A DNA stretch of 64,000 bases from Aeromicrobium stalagmiti. Lineage in GTDB: Bacteria > Actinomycetota > Actinomycetes > Propionibacteriales > Nocardioidaceae. A program made the position numbers and the translations under genes. The stretch lies in contig NZ_JABSTZ010000001.1 of assembly GCF_013283745.1 (NCBI RefSeq), positions 638,406 through 702,405 on the forward strand, given 5' to 3'. This document shows, piece by piece, positions 50,921-59,421 of this stretch (position 1 is its first letter; each line of letters begins with the position of its first letter). The notes under the pieces are model-generated. The model ran no database searches. It was not told where the DNA came from and saw only the letters and a list, made by a program, of their open reading frames with translations.

Positions 50921-51810
50921 GCCACGACACCTTCTGCCGGGAGGTCGGCGGCATACCGGCGGTCGAGCTCGTCGAACTCGGGCTTGCGCACGAGGCCCTG
51001 GCGGTCCTCCCACGAGATCATCAGGTCGGCGGCACCCAGGGTGTCGCCGTGCTGGGCCAGGTGGTCCATGACCAGACGCATGCCGGCGACCGCACCACGC
51101 ATCGCGGCGTTGGCGTACAACGCGATCGAGAAGCCGATCTCGCCGAGCTCGTCGCGCGAGGTCAGCGGCGTCAGGCCGCCCTCGACCATGTTGGCCATGT
51201 GGAAGCCCGGGACGTTGCGCACGATGTAGTCCATCTGCTCGCGGGTCCGCGGCGCCTCGACGAACAGGATGTCGGCGCCGGCCTCGGAGTAGGCAGCCGC
51301 ACGCTCGCACGCCGCCTCCAGGCCCTCGGTCGCGAGGGCGTCGGTGCGGGCGATGATCAGCAGGTCCTCGTCAAGACGTGCGTCGACGGCCGCGTGGACC
51401 TTGCCGACCATCTCCTGCTGCGAGACGACGTCCTTGCCGGCGAAGTGACCGCACTTCTTGGGGCTGACCTGGTCCTCGAGCTGGATCGCCGAGGCGCCGG
51501 CGCGCTCGAGCTGGCGCACGGTGCGCTGCACGTTGAGCGCGTTGCCGAAGCCGGTGTCCGCATCGACCACGAGCGGGATGGAGACGGCCTCCGCCATGGC
51601 GGCGACGTGGCCGACGAGCTCGGTCACCGACAGCAGGCCGAGGTCGGGCATCCCGAGATAGGTGTTCGTCAGACCTGCTCCGGAGACGTAGACCGCCTCG
51701 AAGCCTGCCTGCTCGATCACGCGAGCCGTGAGCGCGTTGGGCGCTCCGGGGAGAAGGATCGGGCCGCCCTCCCGGTTGATCAGCTCACGCAGCCGATGCG
51801 GTGTCGTCAT
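50917..51810 (-). CDS. Isocitrate lyase/PEP mutase family C-C lyase
   Basis: 297 residues. LPGAPNALTARVIEQAGFEAVYVSGAGLTNTYLGMPDLGLLS, the Mg-binding VVDADTGFGNALN and the gating-loop QLEDQVSPKKCGHFAGKDVV, whose KKCGH is the catalytic cysteine motif of lyases such as methylisocitrate or dimethylmalate lyase. It cleaves a 2-substituted malate-like acid, or could be an oxaloacetate decarboxylase-type member. It overlaps both neighbours by ATGA. Confidence 0.92.
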   Translation of the reverse strand: MTTPHRLRELINREGGPILLPGAPNALTARVIEQAGFEAVYVSGAGLTNTYLGMPDLGLLSVTELVGHVAAMAEAVSIPLVVDADTGFGNALNVQRTVRQLERAGASAIQLEDQVSPKKCGHFAGKDVVSQQEMVGKVHAAVDARLDEDLLIIARTDALATEGLEAACERAAAYSEAGADILFVEAPRTREQMDYIVRNVPGFHMANMVEGGLTPLTSRDELGEIGFSIALYANAAMRGAVAGMRLVMDHLAQHGDTLGAADLMISWEDRQGLVRKPEFDELDRRYAADLPAEGVVA

Positions 51811-52505
51811 GAGGTCTCACTGCCCCTTCGGGAGTCGTCGTCGAAGCCGAGCGCAGCAAGGGCGCTGCGCCGGGCGTGGTCGAGGTGCTGGCGTACGAAG
51901 TGGGCCGCGTCGTCCGCGGAGCGTGCCTGGAGTGCCGCGACGATGTCGGCGTGCTCGTCCAGTGCCGCCTTGGCGCGGACCGGCACCTGGGCCGACATCG
52001 ACCGCGCGAGCGAGATCTGCGCCTGGGTCTCCAGCGCAGCGCGCTCGAGGGTCGCGTTGCCGGCGAGGTGCAGGAGGCGCACGTGGAAGTCACGATCGGC
52101 GGGATAGCTGCCCCCACCACCGGACGACATGGCCTCGGCCGTCTCGGAGACGAAGGCGTCGAGCGCGGCGAGGTCGTCGTCGGTCGCCCGCTCGCAGACC
52201 AGTCGCGCGGCGTACATCTCGTAGGCCGTGCGCATGTCGTAGAGCTCGTCGATCTCGCGCGCCTCGAAGGTCCGGACGAACGCGCCCCGGTGGCTGATGA
52301 TCGTCAGCAGGCCCTCGCCGGCGAGCCGCTGGATCGCCTCGCGGAGCGGACCGCGGCTGATGCCGAGGGCCGAGGCGAGCGACACCTCGTTGAGGCGGTC
52401 GCCCGGCGCGATCGTGCCGTCGAGGATCATCTCGCGGACGAGCGTCTCCGTCCGGGCCGAGAAGGTCCCATCGCGTGTCAGCTCGGTCGCAGCACCATCA
52501 CTCAC
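51807..52505 (-). CDS. GntR/FadR-family transcriptional regulator
   Basis: 232 residues. Winged helix REMILDGTIAPGDRLNEVSLASALGISRGPLREAIQRLAGEGLL and an FCD domain with metal-ligand histidines (DRDFHVRLLHLAGN, DEHADIV, RQHLDHARR). The GTG 52505 start is set by GGGAGG seven nt upstream. It is the first gene of the operon, and a palindrome (52629-52642) lies 124 bp upstream. The same palindrome precedes the cupin operon, so this protein is the best candidate repressor of both. The inducer would be the pathway substrate or a product. Confidence 0.92.
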   Translation of the reverse strand: MSDGAATELTRDGTFSARTETLVREMILDGTIAPGDRLNEVSLASALGISRGPLREAIQRLAGEGLLTIISHRGAFVRTFEAREIDELYDMRTAYEMYAARLVCERATDDDLAALDAFVSETAEAMSSGGGGSYPADRDFHVRLLHLAGNATLERAALETQAQISLARSMSAQVPVRAKAALDEHADIVAALQARSADDAAHFVRQHLDHARRSALAALGFDDDSRRGSETS

Positions 52506-52628
52506 AACTTTTCCTCCCGATCGTGGGCACGTTCTCGCGGACAGTTCTGACTGATTCTGCCCGCAACCCACGCTAGAGGCGGACTGGACAGGTGCTCGTC
52601 TGCTCTCATTGTGAATCGCAGGTCTGTC

Positions 52629-52642
52629 AACTGTCAACAGTT
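52629..52642. promoter_or_regulatory. Palindromic operator upstream of GntR
   Basis: AACTGTCAACAGTT, perfect 6-bp arms around CA. The 15-mer including the following T is identical to the core of the site at 48378-48393. Just upstream a further CTGTCAA gives an additional half-site seven bp away. The remainder of 52506-52689 contains no gene. Confidence 0.7.
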
Positions 52643-52689
52643 TGCCGGATGTTGGTGATGACAGGTGCCACCATCGGGCCGCGGTCGGC

Positions 52690-54279
52690 TCAGGCGTCGG
52701 CGACGATGCGGTCGGCCGCGAGCCAGGCGAGAGCCATGACGGGGGCGGCCGAGTTGCCCGAGACCTGCTGCGGGAGCACCGACGCATCGACCACCCGCAG
52801 GCCCCGCACTCCGCGCACCCTCAGGCCGGCGTCGACGACGTCGTCCTGGTGCGGGCCCATCGCGCACGATCCCACGGCGTGATAGATCCCGCCGCCGGCC
52901 GAGCGCGCGTACTCGACCACGTCGTCGGCGTCCGCCACCCCCGCGCCCGGGAAGACCTCGGCCTCCACCCGATCGGCGAGCGGCGACGCCGCGATGACCC
53001 GGCGAGCGTGGTCGATGATCGTCGCGGTCGCCCGCTGCTCGGCAACGTCCTGGAGGTAGTGGGCGTCGACCAGCGGCTCCGCCTGCGGGTCGCCCGACGT
53101 CACATGGATCGACCCGGCGGTGGTGGGCCGCAGCACGTAGCCGGTGAAGAGCAGGCCCGAGTAGGGCGCGAGCTGCATCTGCGTGGCGGTCTCGTCAAGC
53201 GCCATCGGCACCCACACGCCCTGCACGTCGGGCCGCTCGACGTCGGGCGAGGACCGGAACGCGCTGACGACGTCGTAGCCGCTGGTCGCCACGGGACCGC
53301 GCCGGGTCACGAGATATCGCGCCGCCTCGCGAGCCTGACGCGGGAAGGTGTTGAGCCGCTCCGTCGTGCCGAGTCGGCCACCGAAGCGCACCTGCAGGCT
53401 GGCTCCCCGCTGCTCGACGACGCCCGAGCCGACGCGCGGGCTCTCCACCAGCAGGTCGACCCCGGCGGCCGCAAGCACCTCGGGGTGACCGATCCCCGAG
53501 CGCTCGAGCAGCAGCGGGCTCTCGACCGTGCCTGCGGCGACCAGCACCTCCCGGCGCACGAGCACGTCCTCGACCCGTTCGCGGCGGCGCAGCCGGACGC
53601 CGACGACGGCGTCCCCCTCGACCAGGAGCAGCTCGGCGCGGGTGTGGGTGGCGACGGTGAGGTTGGGACGATGGCGGACCGGAGCCAGGAACGCCGTCGC
53701 GGCGCTGACGCGGCGGCCCCGGGCGATCGTGGCGGGCGTGAAGGAGATGCGCTCGTCGTCGGAGTCGTTGAAGTCGTCGACCCGGCGCAGACCCAGGCTC
53801 GAGGCCCCGGCGATGACCCCGTCGGTGACCTCGTCGACGGGCCGCGGCACCGACACCGCGAGCGGTCCCCCGGCCCCCCGGGTCGCCGAGGCACCGAGCT
53901 GGTGGTCCTCCATCGCGCGATAGGCGCGCAGGAAGTCCGGCGCACCCCAGCCGGGATTGCCGCGGGCCTCCAACGCGTCGAAGTCGGCGGCGGCCCCGCG
54001 GACGTACATCAGCCCGTTGACCGCGGTCGACCCGCCCAGACCACGCCCGCGGATCCACGCCTCGGCCGGGACGCCGGACGACGGCCGGGTCGGGTAGCGG
54101 CGCGTGTGCCGCCCGGACCGCAGGCTGAAGTAGAACGCACGGGGCACCGAGAGGATCGGGGCGCGGCCCGAGCCTCCGTCCTCGACGAGCAGGACCTGCA
54201 CCGCAGGATCGGCCGACAGCCGGTTCGCGAGCACACAGCCCGCGGCGCCGGCTCCGACGACCACGTAGTCGTAGGTCAC
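52690..54279 (-). CDS. mftG: Mycofactocin-system GMC oxidoreductase
   Basis: 529 residues of the glucose-methanol-choline family. YDYVVVGAGAAGCVLANRLS and a short RLS follow the GTG start for the ADP part of FAD; RGRGLGGSTAVNGLMYVRG is the GMC signature-1 region, and VGSCAMGPHQDDVVDAGLRVRGVRGLRVVDASVLPQ ends with the catalytic His. MftG is associated with regeneration of mycofactocin by connecting it to the respiratory chain. The start overlaps mftF (GTGA). It is the last gene of the operon. Confidence 0.93.
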   Translation of the reverse strand: MTYDYVVVGAGAAGCVLANRLSADPAVQVLLVEDGGSGRAPILSVPRAFYFSLRSGRHTRRYPTRPSSGVPAEAWIRGRGLGGSTAVNGLMYVRGAAADFDALEARGNPGWGAPDFLRAYRAMEDHQLGASATRGAGGPLAVSVPRPVDEVTDGVIAGASSLGLRRVDDFNDSDDERISFTPATIARGRRVSAATAFLAPVRHRPNLTVATHTRAELLLVEGDAVVGVRLRRRERVEDVLVRREVLVAAGTVESPLLLERSGIGHPEVLAAAGVDLLVESPRVGSGVVEQRGASLQVRFGGRLGTTERLNTFPRQAREAARYLVTRRGPVATSGYDVVSAFRSSPDVERPDVQGVWVPMALDETATQMQLAPYSGLLFTGYVLRPTTAGSIHVTSGDPQAEPLVDAHYLQDVAEQRATATIIDHARRVIAASPLADRVEAEVFPGAGVADADDVVEYARSAGGGIYHAVGSCAMGPHQDDVVDAGLRVRGVRGLRVVDASVLPQQVSGNSAAPVMALAWLAADRIVADA

Positions 54280-55661
54280 GGACGCGCCTGACGCCGGGTC
54301 GGCAACCAGCGGGGCAGCAGGGAGCGGACCGACCGGTCGCGCCACGCGGCCCACCAGACGCCCGCGCCGTACGCGAGGTCGTCGGCACGCCGGGCTGCGA
54401 CGAACCGCACCGGGTCGAGCCGGGTCTCGGCGCGGGAGCGGGCGAGCAGCCCGTCGGCCACGGCCATCACGGCGACGATCCCCCTCACGCGGCGCGAGGC
54501 CGTGGCGGCCACCAGTGACACCGGCCACCAGTGCCGCAGCGTCAGGTCGGTCGCCTGTCGCGCCGTGACGGTCGCGCCCGCTGCCGCGACCCGCGCTCGG
54601 GTTCGCGCATCGATGCCCGGCAGGTCGGCCGAGACCGCTCGCCACTGTCGTGCGACCGCCAGCCCGACGGCCGGGGCCAGCAGGCGGCGCGGCGCGAGGA
54701 ACGAGCCGATGAGGCCGGCCGACGACCAGGTCAGCACCGCCGGGGCGACCCGCTCGCCGTGTCGTCGGGCGAGCGACGCGGCGCTCGACCCGTAGAACGC
54801 CTTGCGCCCCAGCCAGGTCCGCACCAACGTCCGCCCGTCGTGCCACGCGTCGACCTCCGACGCATGGCGCACCCGCCGGCCGTCGTCGAGGAGGCGCCAG
54901 ACGAGGTCGACGTCCTCGCCGCTGCGGAGCTCTTCGTCGAAGCCGGCACCGATCGCGTCGACCCGCGCGAGCAGGCAGGCGCTGGGGACGTACGCGACCG
55001 GCGACCACGCCCGGACGGTCGCCGACGTCGAACCGAGGTCGAGCGAGCCGGCGGCGTCCTCGTACTGCTCGAACCAGAGGCGGCCCCCTCGGGACCGGAC
55101 ACGGGGGGCCACCGCGGCGAGGGCCGGATCGGCGAAGTGGGCGAGCAGGCGCAGCAGGTCGGACGCCGCGACCTGGACGTCGGAGTCGATGAAGGCGACG
55201 AAGGGAGTCGAGACGTCGCGCAGGCCGCGGTTGCGAGCCGCGGCGGGGCCCATGTTGTCGTCGAGCCGAACCAGCGCGGCGCCGTGCGGGCGCACCGCGC
55301 GGGCCAGGGCGTCGGCATCACGGGACGCGTCGTCGACGACGATGCAGCGGACGACCGGCGCGAGCTCGGCGAGCAGACGGTCCACCCCGTCCGGACGGTC
55401 GCGCACGGGCACGACGATCGTGAGGTCAGCCGGCGACCCGGACCCGACCTCGTCCAGCACGGGGACGGCGAGGTCCAGGTCGAGCAGACGACCCGCAAGG
55501 GCCGCCGTCGTCGGCGACGTCACCTCGAGGTCGCGCCCGTCCAGCAGGTCACGCCCGGCAGACGACAGCCTCAGCACGCGTGCGCCGCGCGTGACGACGG
55601 GTCCGACGACCACGTCGTGGTGCAGGCGGACGACGAAGCCGTCGGGCAGCGGGGTGCTCAC
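54276..55661 (-). CDS. mftF: Mycofactocin glycosyltransferase
   Basis: 461 residues of a GT2 fold. TIVVPVRDRPDGVDRLL is the donor-binding start, AFIDSDVQV the DxD-type metal motif and GEDVDLVWRLLDDGRRVRH the acceptor/base block; a hydrophobic C-terminal half follows. MftF attaches beta-1,4-glucose residues to the premycofactocin core. GTG start 55661, four-base overlaps on both sides. Confidence 0.93.
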   Translation of the reverse strand: MSTPLPDGFVVRLHHDVVVGPVVTRGARVLRLSSAGRDLLDGRDLEVTSPTTAALAGRLLDLDLAVPVLDEVGSGSPADLTIVVPVRDRPDGVDRLLAELAPVVRCIVVDDASRDADALARAVRPHGAALVRLDDNMGPAAARNRGLRDVSTPFVAFIDSDVQVAASDLLRLLAHFADPALAAVAPRVRSRGGRLWFEQYEDAAGSLDLGSTSATVRAWSPVAYVPSACLLARVDAIGAGFDEELRSGEDVDLVWRLLDDGRRVRHASEVDAWHDGRTLVRTWLGRKAFYGSSAASLARRHGERVAPAVLTWSSAGLIGSFLAPRRLLAPAVGLAVARQWRAVSADLPGIDARTRARVAAAGATVTARQATDLTLRHWWPVSLVAATASRRVRGIVAVMAVADGLLARSRAETRLDPVRFVAARRADDLAYGAGVWWAAWRDRSVRSLLPRWLPTRRQARP

Positions 55662-56371
55662 GGCGCCGCGACCGGGACGGCCAACCTCCCGCGGGCGTCG
55701 ACCGTGCCGGCATCGAGCGCCTCGAGGGTCTGCGCCACCATCGCCGCCAGGACTCGAGACCCGTGCTCGGCATCGGCGCCGGTCGGGTCGCCGAGCACAC
55801 CGTTTCGTGAGACCGCCGCGACTCCCCCGGTCATCAGCGTCGGCAGGATCTCGCGCAGTGGCCGCGTGTCGCCCGGGACCGCGCGGTCGAGCCGCACCGA
55901 CTCGGGGCGAAGATGCAGCATCAGGGACGTCTCGGTGATGCCCGCGTGCAGGTCGACGTCCTCGGTCGCGCACGGCACCCACGACACGTCGTGCCCCTCG
56001 TCGACCATCTGCACGACCGCCGACGAGAGCGCCGTCAGGTTGCCACCGTGGGCGTTGACCAGCACGATCCGCCCGGACCACGTGCGCATCGACCGGACGA
56101 GCTCGACGACGACCCGGTGCAGCACGTCGGTGCCGATCGACGTCGTGCCGGCGAACGCCTGGTGCTCGCCGCTCGAGCCGTACGTCAGGGCCGGCGCGAC
56201 GAGGGTGCCTCCACCCAGCGCATCGGCGGCCTGCTCGGCCACCGCCACGGCGATGGTCGTGTCGGTGTCCATCGGCAGGTGCGGGCCGTGCTGCTCGATC
56301 GATCCGACCGGCACCAGGACGGTCGGACGCTCACCGATCTCGGGCCAGGCCGCGTCGGCCAGACGCGTCAT
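55658..56371 (-). CDS. mftE: Mycofactocin precursor peptide peptidase (creatininase family)
   Basis: 237 residues. VPVGSIEQHGPHLPMDTDTTIA is the creatininase metal motif (E, H and D ligands); YGSSGEHQAFAGTTSIG and VNAHGGNLTAL provide more. MftE cleaves the MftC-modified MftA to release the C-terminal dipeptide. ATG 56371 overlaps the mftD stop. Somewhat shorter than some relatives but with no missing motif. Confidence 0.93.
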   Translation of the reverse strand: MTRLADAAWPEIGERPTVLVPVGSIEQHGPHLPMDTDTTIAVAVAEQAADALGGGTLVAPALTYGSSGEHQAFAGTTSIGTDVLHRVVVELVRSMRTWSGRIVLVNAHGGNLTALSSAVVQMVDEGHDVSWVPCATEDVDLHAGITETSLMLHLRPESVRLDRAVPGDTRPLREILPTLMTGGVAAVSRNGVLGDPTGADAEHGSRVLAAMVAQTLEALDAGTVDARGRLAVPVAAP

Positions 56372-57582
56372 GACCTCTGCGCCACCGGGCCGAGCTCGCG
56401 GGCGAACCCGGGAGCCATGACCAGGTGCTCGGGCGTGACCTCGTGGATCGAGGAGACACCCATGCCGAGCAGGGCCGAGTCGGCGCCGCTGCGCAGGATG
56501 TCGAGGACGTTCTCGACGCCGGCCTGACCGTTGGCCGCGAGGCCCCACAGGTAGGCGCGACCGATCATCACGGCGCGGGCGCCGAGGGCGACGGCCTTGA
56601 CGACGTCGCTGCCCCGGCGGATGCCGCCGTCGAGCAGCACCTCGATCTGGTCGCCCACGGCGCCGGCGACGGCGGGCAGCGCCCGGATCGGGGCGGGGGT
56701 GCCGTCGAGGTTGTTGCCGCCGTGGTTGGAGACCGAGATCGCCGAGACGCCGGCGTCGACCGCACGCAGGGCGTCGTCGACGCGGCACACGCCCTTGAGC
56801 ATGAACGGCTTGCCCGACAGCTGGTGCCACTGCTCGCGCATCCACTCCACGTCCTCCCACGACGGGGGCGGGGTGGTCATCCACTCGTAGTAGGCGCCGA
56901 AGAACGTCGGGCCCTTCTTCTCGCCGGGCGCGGCGAGGTTGGGGGCGGTCAGGTCGGGCAGGTTGGTCGCGAACGACTTCAGCCAGCGCGGCTTGCGCAT
57001 GACCTGCGGCGCAAACTTCATCGCGGTCTTGAAGTCGACCTTCTCGGGGATCTCGGGGCTGCCCCAGTCGCGTCCCATCGAGAACGACCAGTCGAGCGTG
57101 GCGATGAGGCCCTGGGCGCCGGCGGCGTTCGCCCGCTCCATGCGCTGGATCATGACGTCGCGGTCACCGGTCCAGTACATCTGGAAGAACGTCGCGGGGT
57201 TGGCCGCCACGACCTCCTCGACCGAGCGGCTGGCGAAGTTGGACAGACCGATCACGGTGCCCCGGGCAGCGGCGGCGCGCGCCACGGCCACCTCGCCGTC
57301 GGGGTGGACGGCTTGGACGCCGGTCGGCGACATGATGACGGGCAGCGAGATCTCCTGGCCCATGACGGTCGTCGCCATCTCGCGCTTGGCCTGGTGGCCG
57401 GCGACGTGCGGCGCGAAGCCGAGCTCCATGAACGCAGCCTCGTTGTCGGACATCGACTGGCCCCGCTCGGACCCGGCGACGAGAGCACCGTAGACCGACG
57501 ACGGCAGACGCTTCTTGGCCCGCTGCTGCGCGACCGCGACGGACTCGAACCAGGGGTTCTGCTTCCAGGGGTTCTTCGACAT
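56368..57582 (-). CDS. mftD: Mycofactocin system FMN-dependent dehydrogenase
   Basis: 404 residues of the alpha-hydroxy-acid oxidase (FMN) family. PVIMSPTGVQAVHPDGEVAVARAAAARGTVIGLSNFAS and VSNHGGNNLDGTPAPIRALPAV with GIRRGSDVVKAVALGARAVMIGR are the FMN and catalytic (SNHGG histidine) blocks. MftD oxidatively deaminates the dipeptide-derived AHDP, giving the redox-active premycofactocin. ATG 57582, 15 bp after the mftC stop. Confidence 0.93.
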   Translation of the reverse strand: MSKNPWKQNPWFESVAVAQQRAKKRLPSSVYGALVAGSERGQSMSDNEAAFMELGFAPHVAGHQAKREMATTVMGQEISLPVIMSPTGVQAVHPDGEVAVARAAAARGTVIGLSNFASRSVEEVVAANPATFFQMYWTGDRDVMIQRMERANAAGAQGLIATLDWSFSMGRDWGSPEIPEKVDFKTAMKFAPQVMRKPRWLKSFATNLPDLTAPNLAAPGEKKGPTFFGAYYEWMTTPPPSWEDVEWMREQWHQLSGKPFMLKGVCRVDDALRAVDAGVSAISVSNHGGNNLDGTPAPIRALPAVAGAVGDQIEVLLDGGIRRGSDVVKAVALGARAVMIGRAYLWGLAANGQAGVENVLDILRSGADSALLGMGVSSIHEVTPEHLVMAPGFARELGPVAQRS

Positions 57583-57597
57583 CGGTGTTCTCGTTCT

Positions 57598-58848
57598 CTA
57601 GAGGGTGAAGCCGGCGAGCGGGTTCTCGGCGCAGGCCGACACAGGCGGCGCCTGGACGTCCTCACGACGGGTGAGCGTCAGCATCACCGGCTGGTTGCGG
57701 GTCGGGTTGGCCTTGGAGTGGTCCTTGCCCTGCGCGGGAAGGACGCGATCTCCCGACGCCAGAGCGGTCTCGCCGTAGCCCTGCACGCACTCGGGGTCAG
57801 GACCGTCGAGCGGCAGGCCGGTGAAGAACTTCGCGGCCATGCAGCCACCACGGCACGCGTCGAAGAACGCGCACTTGGTGCAGGCGCCCGACGTCTGCGG
57901 CGCGCGCAGGTCGTTGAACAGCTCGGACATCTGCCAGACGTTCTCGAATCCGCCGTCGGCCAGGATGTTGCCGGCCAAGAAGTTGTCGTGGATCGCGAAC
58001 GGGCACGCATAGACGTCACCGATCGGGTCGATCAGGCACACCACACGGCCGGCGCCGCAGAGGTTGAGGCCCGGCAGTGCGCCGCCGCCGTCGGCCTCGC
58101 CGAACGCCGAGAGGTGGAAGAACGAGTCGCCGGTGAGGACCTTCTCGCCGTTGGCCATCAGCCAGTCGTAGAGCTCACGCTGCTGCTCCGGCAGGGGGTG
58201 CAGCTCGTCCCAGACGTCGGCGCCGCGGCCCGAGGGGCGCAGACGGGTCAGGCGCAGCGTCGCGCCGTACTGGTCCGCGATCGCCTTGAACTCGTCGAGC
58301 TGGCCGATGTTCTGGCGCGTGCAGACGACCGAGATCTTCGCGTCCTTGAAGCCGGCGTCCTGCAGGTTCTTCAAGGCGGTGATCGCGGTGTCGTACGAGC
58401 CGGGGCCGCGCACGTAGTCGTTGACCTCGGGGGTCGCGCCGTCCAGCGAGATCTGCACGTCGACGTAGTCGGTCGAGGCCAGGAAGCGGGCACGCTCGGG
58501 GTTGAGGCGGACGCCGTTGGTCGAGAACTTCACGCCCACGTCGTGCGAGACGGCGTAGTCGAGCAGCTCCCAGAAGTCGGGGCGGATCGTCGGCTCGCCG
58601 CCGCCGATGTTGACGTAGAACACCTGCATGCGCTGCAGCTCGTCGATGACGGCCTTGCACTGCTCGGTGCTGAGCTCGCGCGGATCGCGCTTGCCGGACG
58701 ACGACAGACAGTGCGCGCACTCCAGGTTGCAGGCGTAGGTCAGCTCCCACGTCAGGCAGATCGGCGCGTCGAGGCCGAGCTCGAACTGCTCGATCAGCGA
58801 GCCGCCCTCGGGGCGGGCGACGACGGGGCGGGACTCGAGAATGGTCAT
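57598..58848 (-). CDS. mftC: Mycofactocin radical SAM maturase
   Basis: 416 residues. The radical SAM cluster is C40-x3-C44-x2-C47 in YACNLECAHC. NIGGGEPTI is the SAM-binding motif; a C-terminal SPASM domain (about 305-400) has CACPF, C-x2-C (GACTKCAFFDACRGGC) and more cysteines for two auxiliary clusters. It decarboxylates and cross-links the Val-Tyr end of MftA. ATG 58848 overlaps the mftB stop (ATGA). Confidence 0.95.
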   Translation of the reverse strand: MTILESRPVVARPEGGSLIEQFELGLDAPICLTWELTYACNLECAHCLSSSGKRDPRELSTEQCKAVIDELQRMQVFYVNIGGGEPTIRPDFWELLDYAVSHDVGVKFSTNGVRLNPERARFLASTDYVDVQISLDGATPEVNDYVRGPGSYDTAITALKNLQDAGFKDAKISVVCTRQNIGQLDEFKAIADQYGATLRLTRLRPSGRGADVWDELHPLPEQQRELYDWLMANGEKVLTGDSFFHLSAFGEADGGGALPGLNLCGAGRVVCLIDPIGDVYACPFAIHDNFLAGNILADGGFENVWQMSELFNDLRAPQTSGACTKCAFFDACRGGCMAAKFFTGLPLDGPDPECVQGYGETALASGDRVLPAQGKDHSKANPTRNQPVMLTLTRREDVQAPPVSACAENPLAGFTL

Positions 58849-59159
58849 GCGACACCTTTCTGAACGGTGTTGGCCTGGCTGGTGACGCGCGGGCGGATCA
58901 TGTCGGTGGCGGCGAGCCCCTGCAGGGCGGCGACGTACCCGGGCCAGTGGGCCTCGGGCACGCCGACCGTCTGCAGGGTCGACCGGACGTCGGGCTGGTC
59001 GGCCAGGGCGCGCACGACCTCGACCAGCGGCATGCGCTTGAGGAAGGTCAGCTTGCGGTTGCCGAAGTGGTAGGCCATCGCCCCGAAGGGCTCGGGCCGC
59101 AGCGCCACTGCCGGGGACAGGTCCCAGGCCTCGTCGAGCATCGCGGTCGTCTCGCTCAT
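58845..59159 (-). CDS. mftB: Mycofactocin RiPP chaperone
   Basis: 104 residues of the RiPP recognition element (PqqD-like) fold. WDLSPAVALRPEPFGAMAYHFGNRKLTFLKRMPLVEVVRAL is the family's conserved core. It binds MftA and presents it to MftC. ATG 59159, 19 bp after the mftA stop. No unusual features. Confidence 0.93.
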   Translation of the reverse strand: MSETTAMLDEAWDLSPAVALRPEPFGAMAYHFGNRKLTFLKRMPLVEVVRALADQPDVRSTLQTVGVPEAHWPGYVAALQGLAATDMIRPRVTSQANTVQKGVA

Positions 59160-59178
59160 GGTGAGTGCGTCCCGCGGC

Positions 59179-59289
59179 TCAGTAGACGCCGCACATGCCG
59201 TCGATCGAGACTTCCTCGATCAGCGACTCGGCGGTCACGGGCGCCTCGACATCGGTCGTCGCGGTCTCGGTGGGGGTGGGGTTGGTCAT
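59179..59289 (-). CDS. mftA: Mycofactocin precursor peptide
   Basis: 36 residues, from MTNPTPTETAT to the conserved end IDGMCGVY, whose last two residues, Val and Tyr, become the cofactor core. The ribosome binding site AGGAGG is five to six nt before the ATG. It is the first gene of the mftABCDEFG operon. The disordered Thr/Glu-rich leader is recognised by MftB. Two short palindromes lie upstream, between mftA and the divergent mftR. Confidence 0.97.
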   Translation of the reverse strand: MTNPTPTETATTDVEAPVTAESLIEEVSIDGMCGVY

Positions 59290-59307
59290 CTCAGCCTCCT
59301 GGTCGTG

Positions 59308-59367
59308 GTGTGGACCACACATTAATGGCACTCGGGGCCAAAAGTCGAGGGAATGTTGACAATTGTT
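59308..59367. promoter_or_regulatory. mftA-mftR intergenic region with two palindromes
   Basis: GTGTGG-A-CCACAC (59308-59320) is a perfect odd palindrome 19 bp upstream of mftA. ACAATTGT (59360-59367) is a perfect eight-bp one, overlapping a TGTTGACA (59355-59362) whose complement TGTCAACA is the core of the catabolic operators at 48.4 and 52.6 kb. MftR, a TetR-type repressor, is expected to act here. Confidence 0.5.
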
Positions 59368-59421
59368 GGTCCGGGCCATTGCTCCGGGATCTGACCGGTG
59401 TCGCTTGGTACGTTTCTCGCC

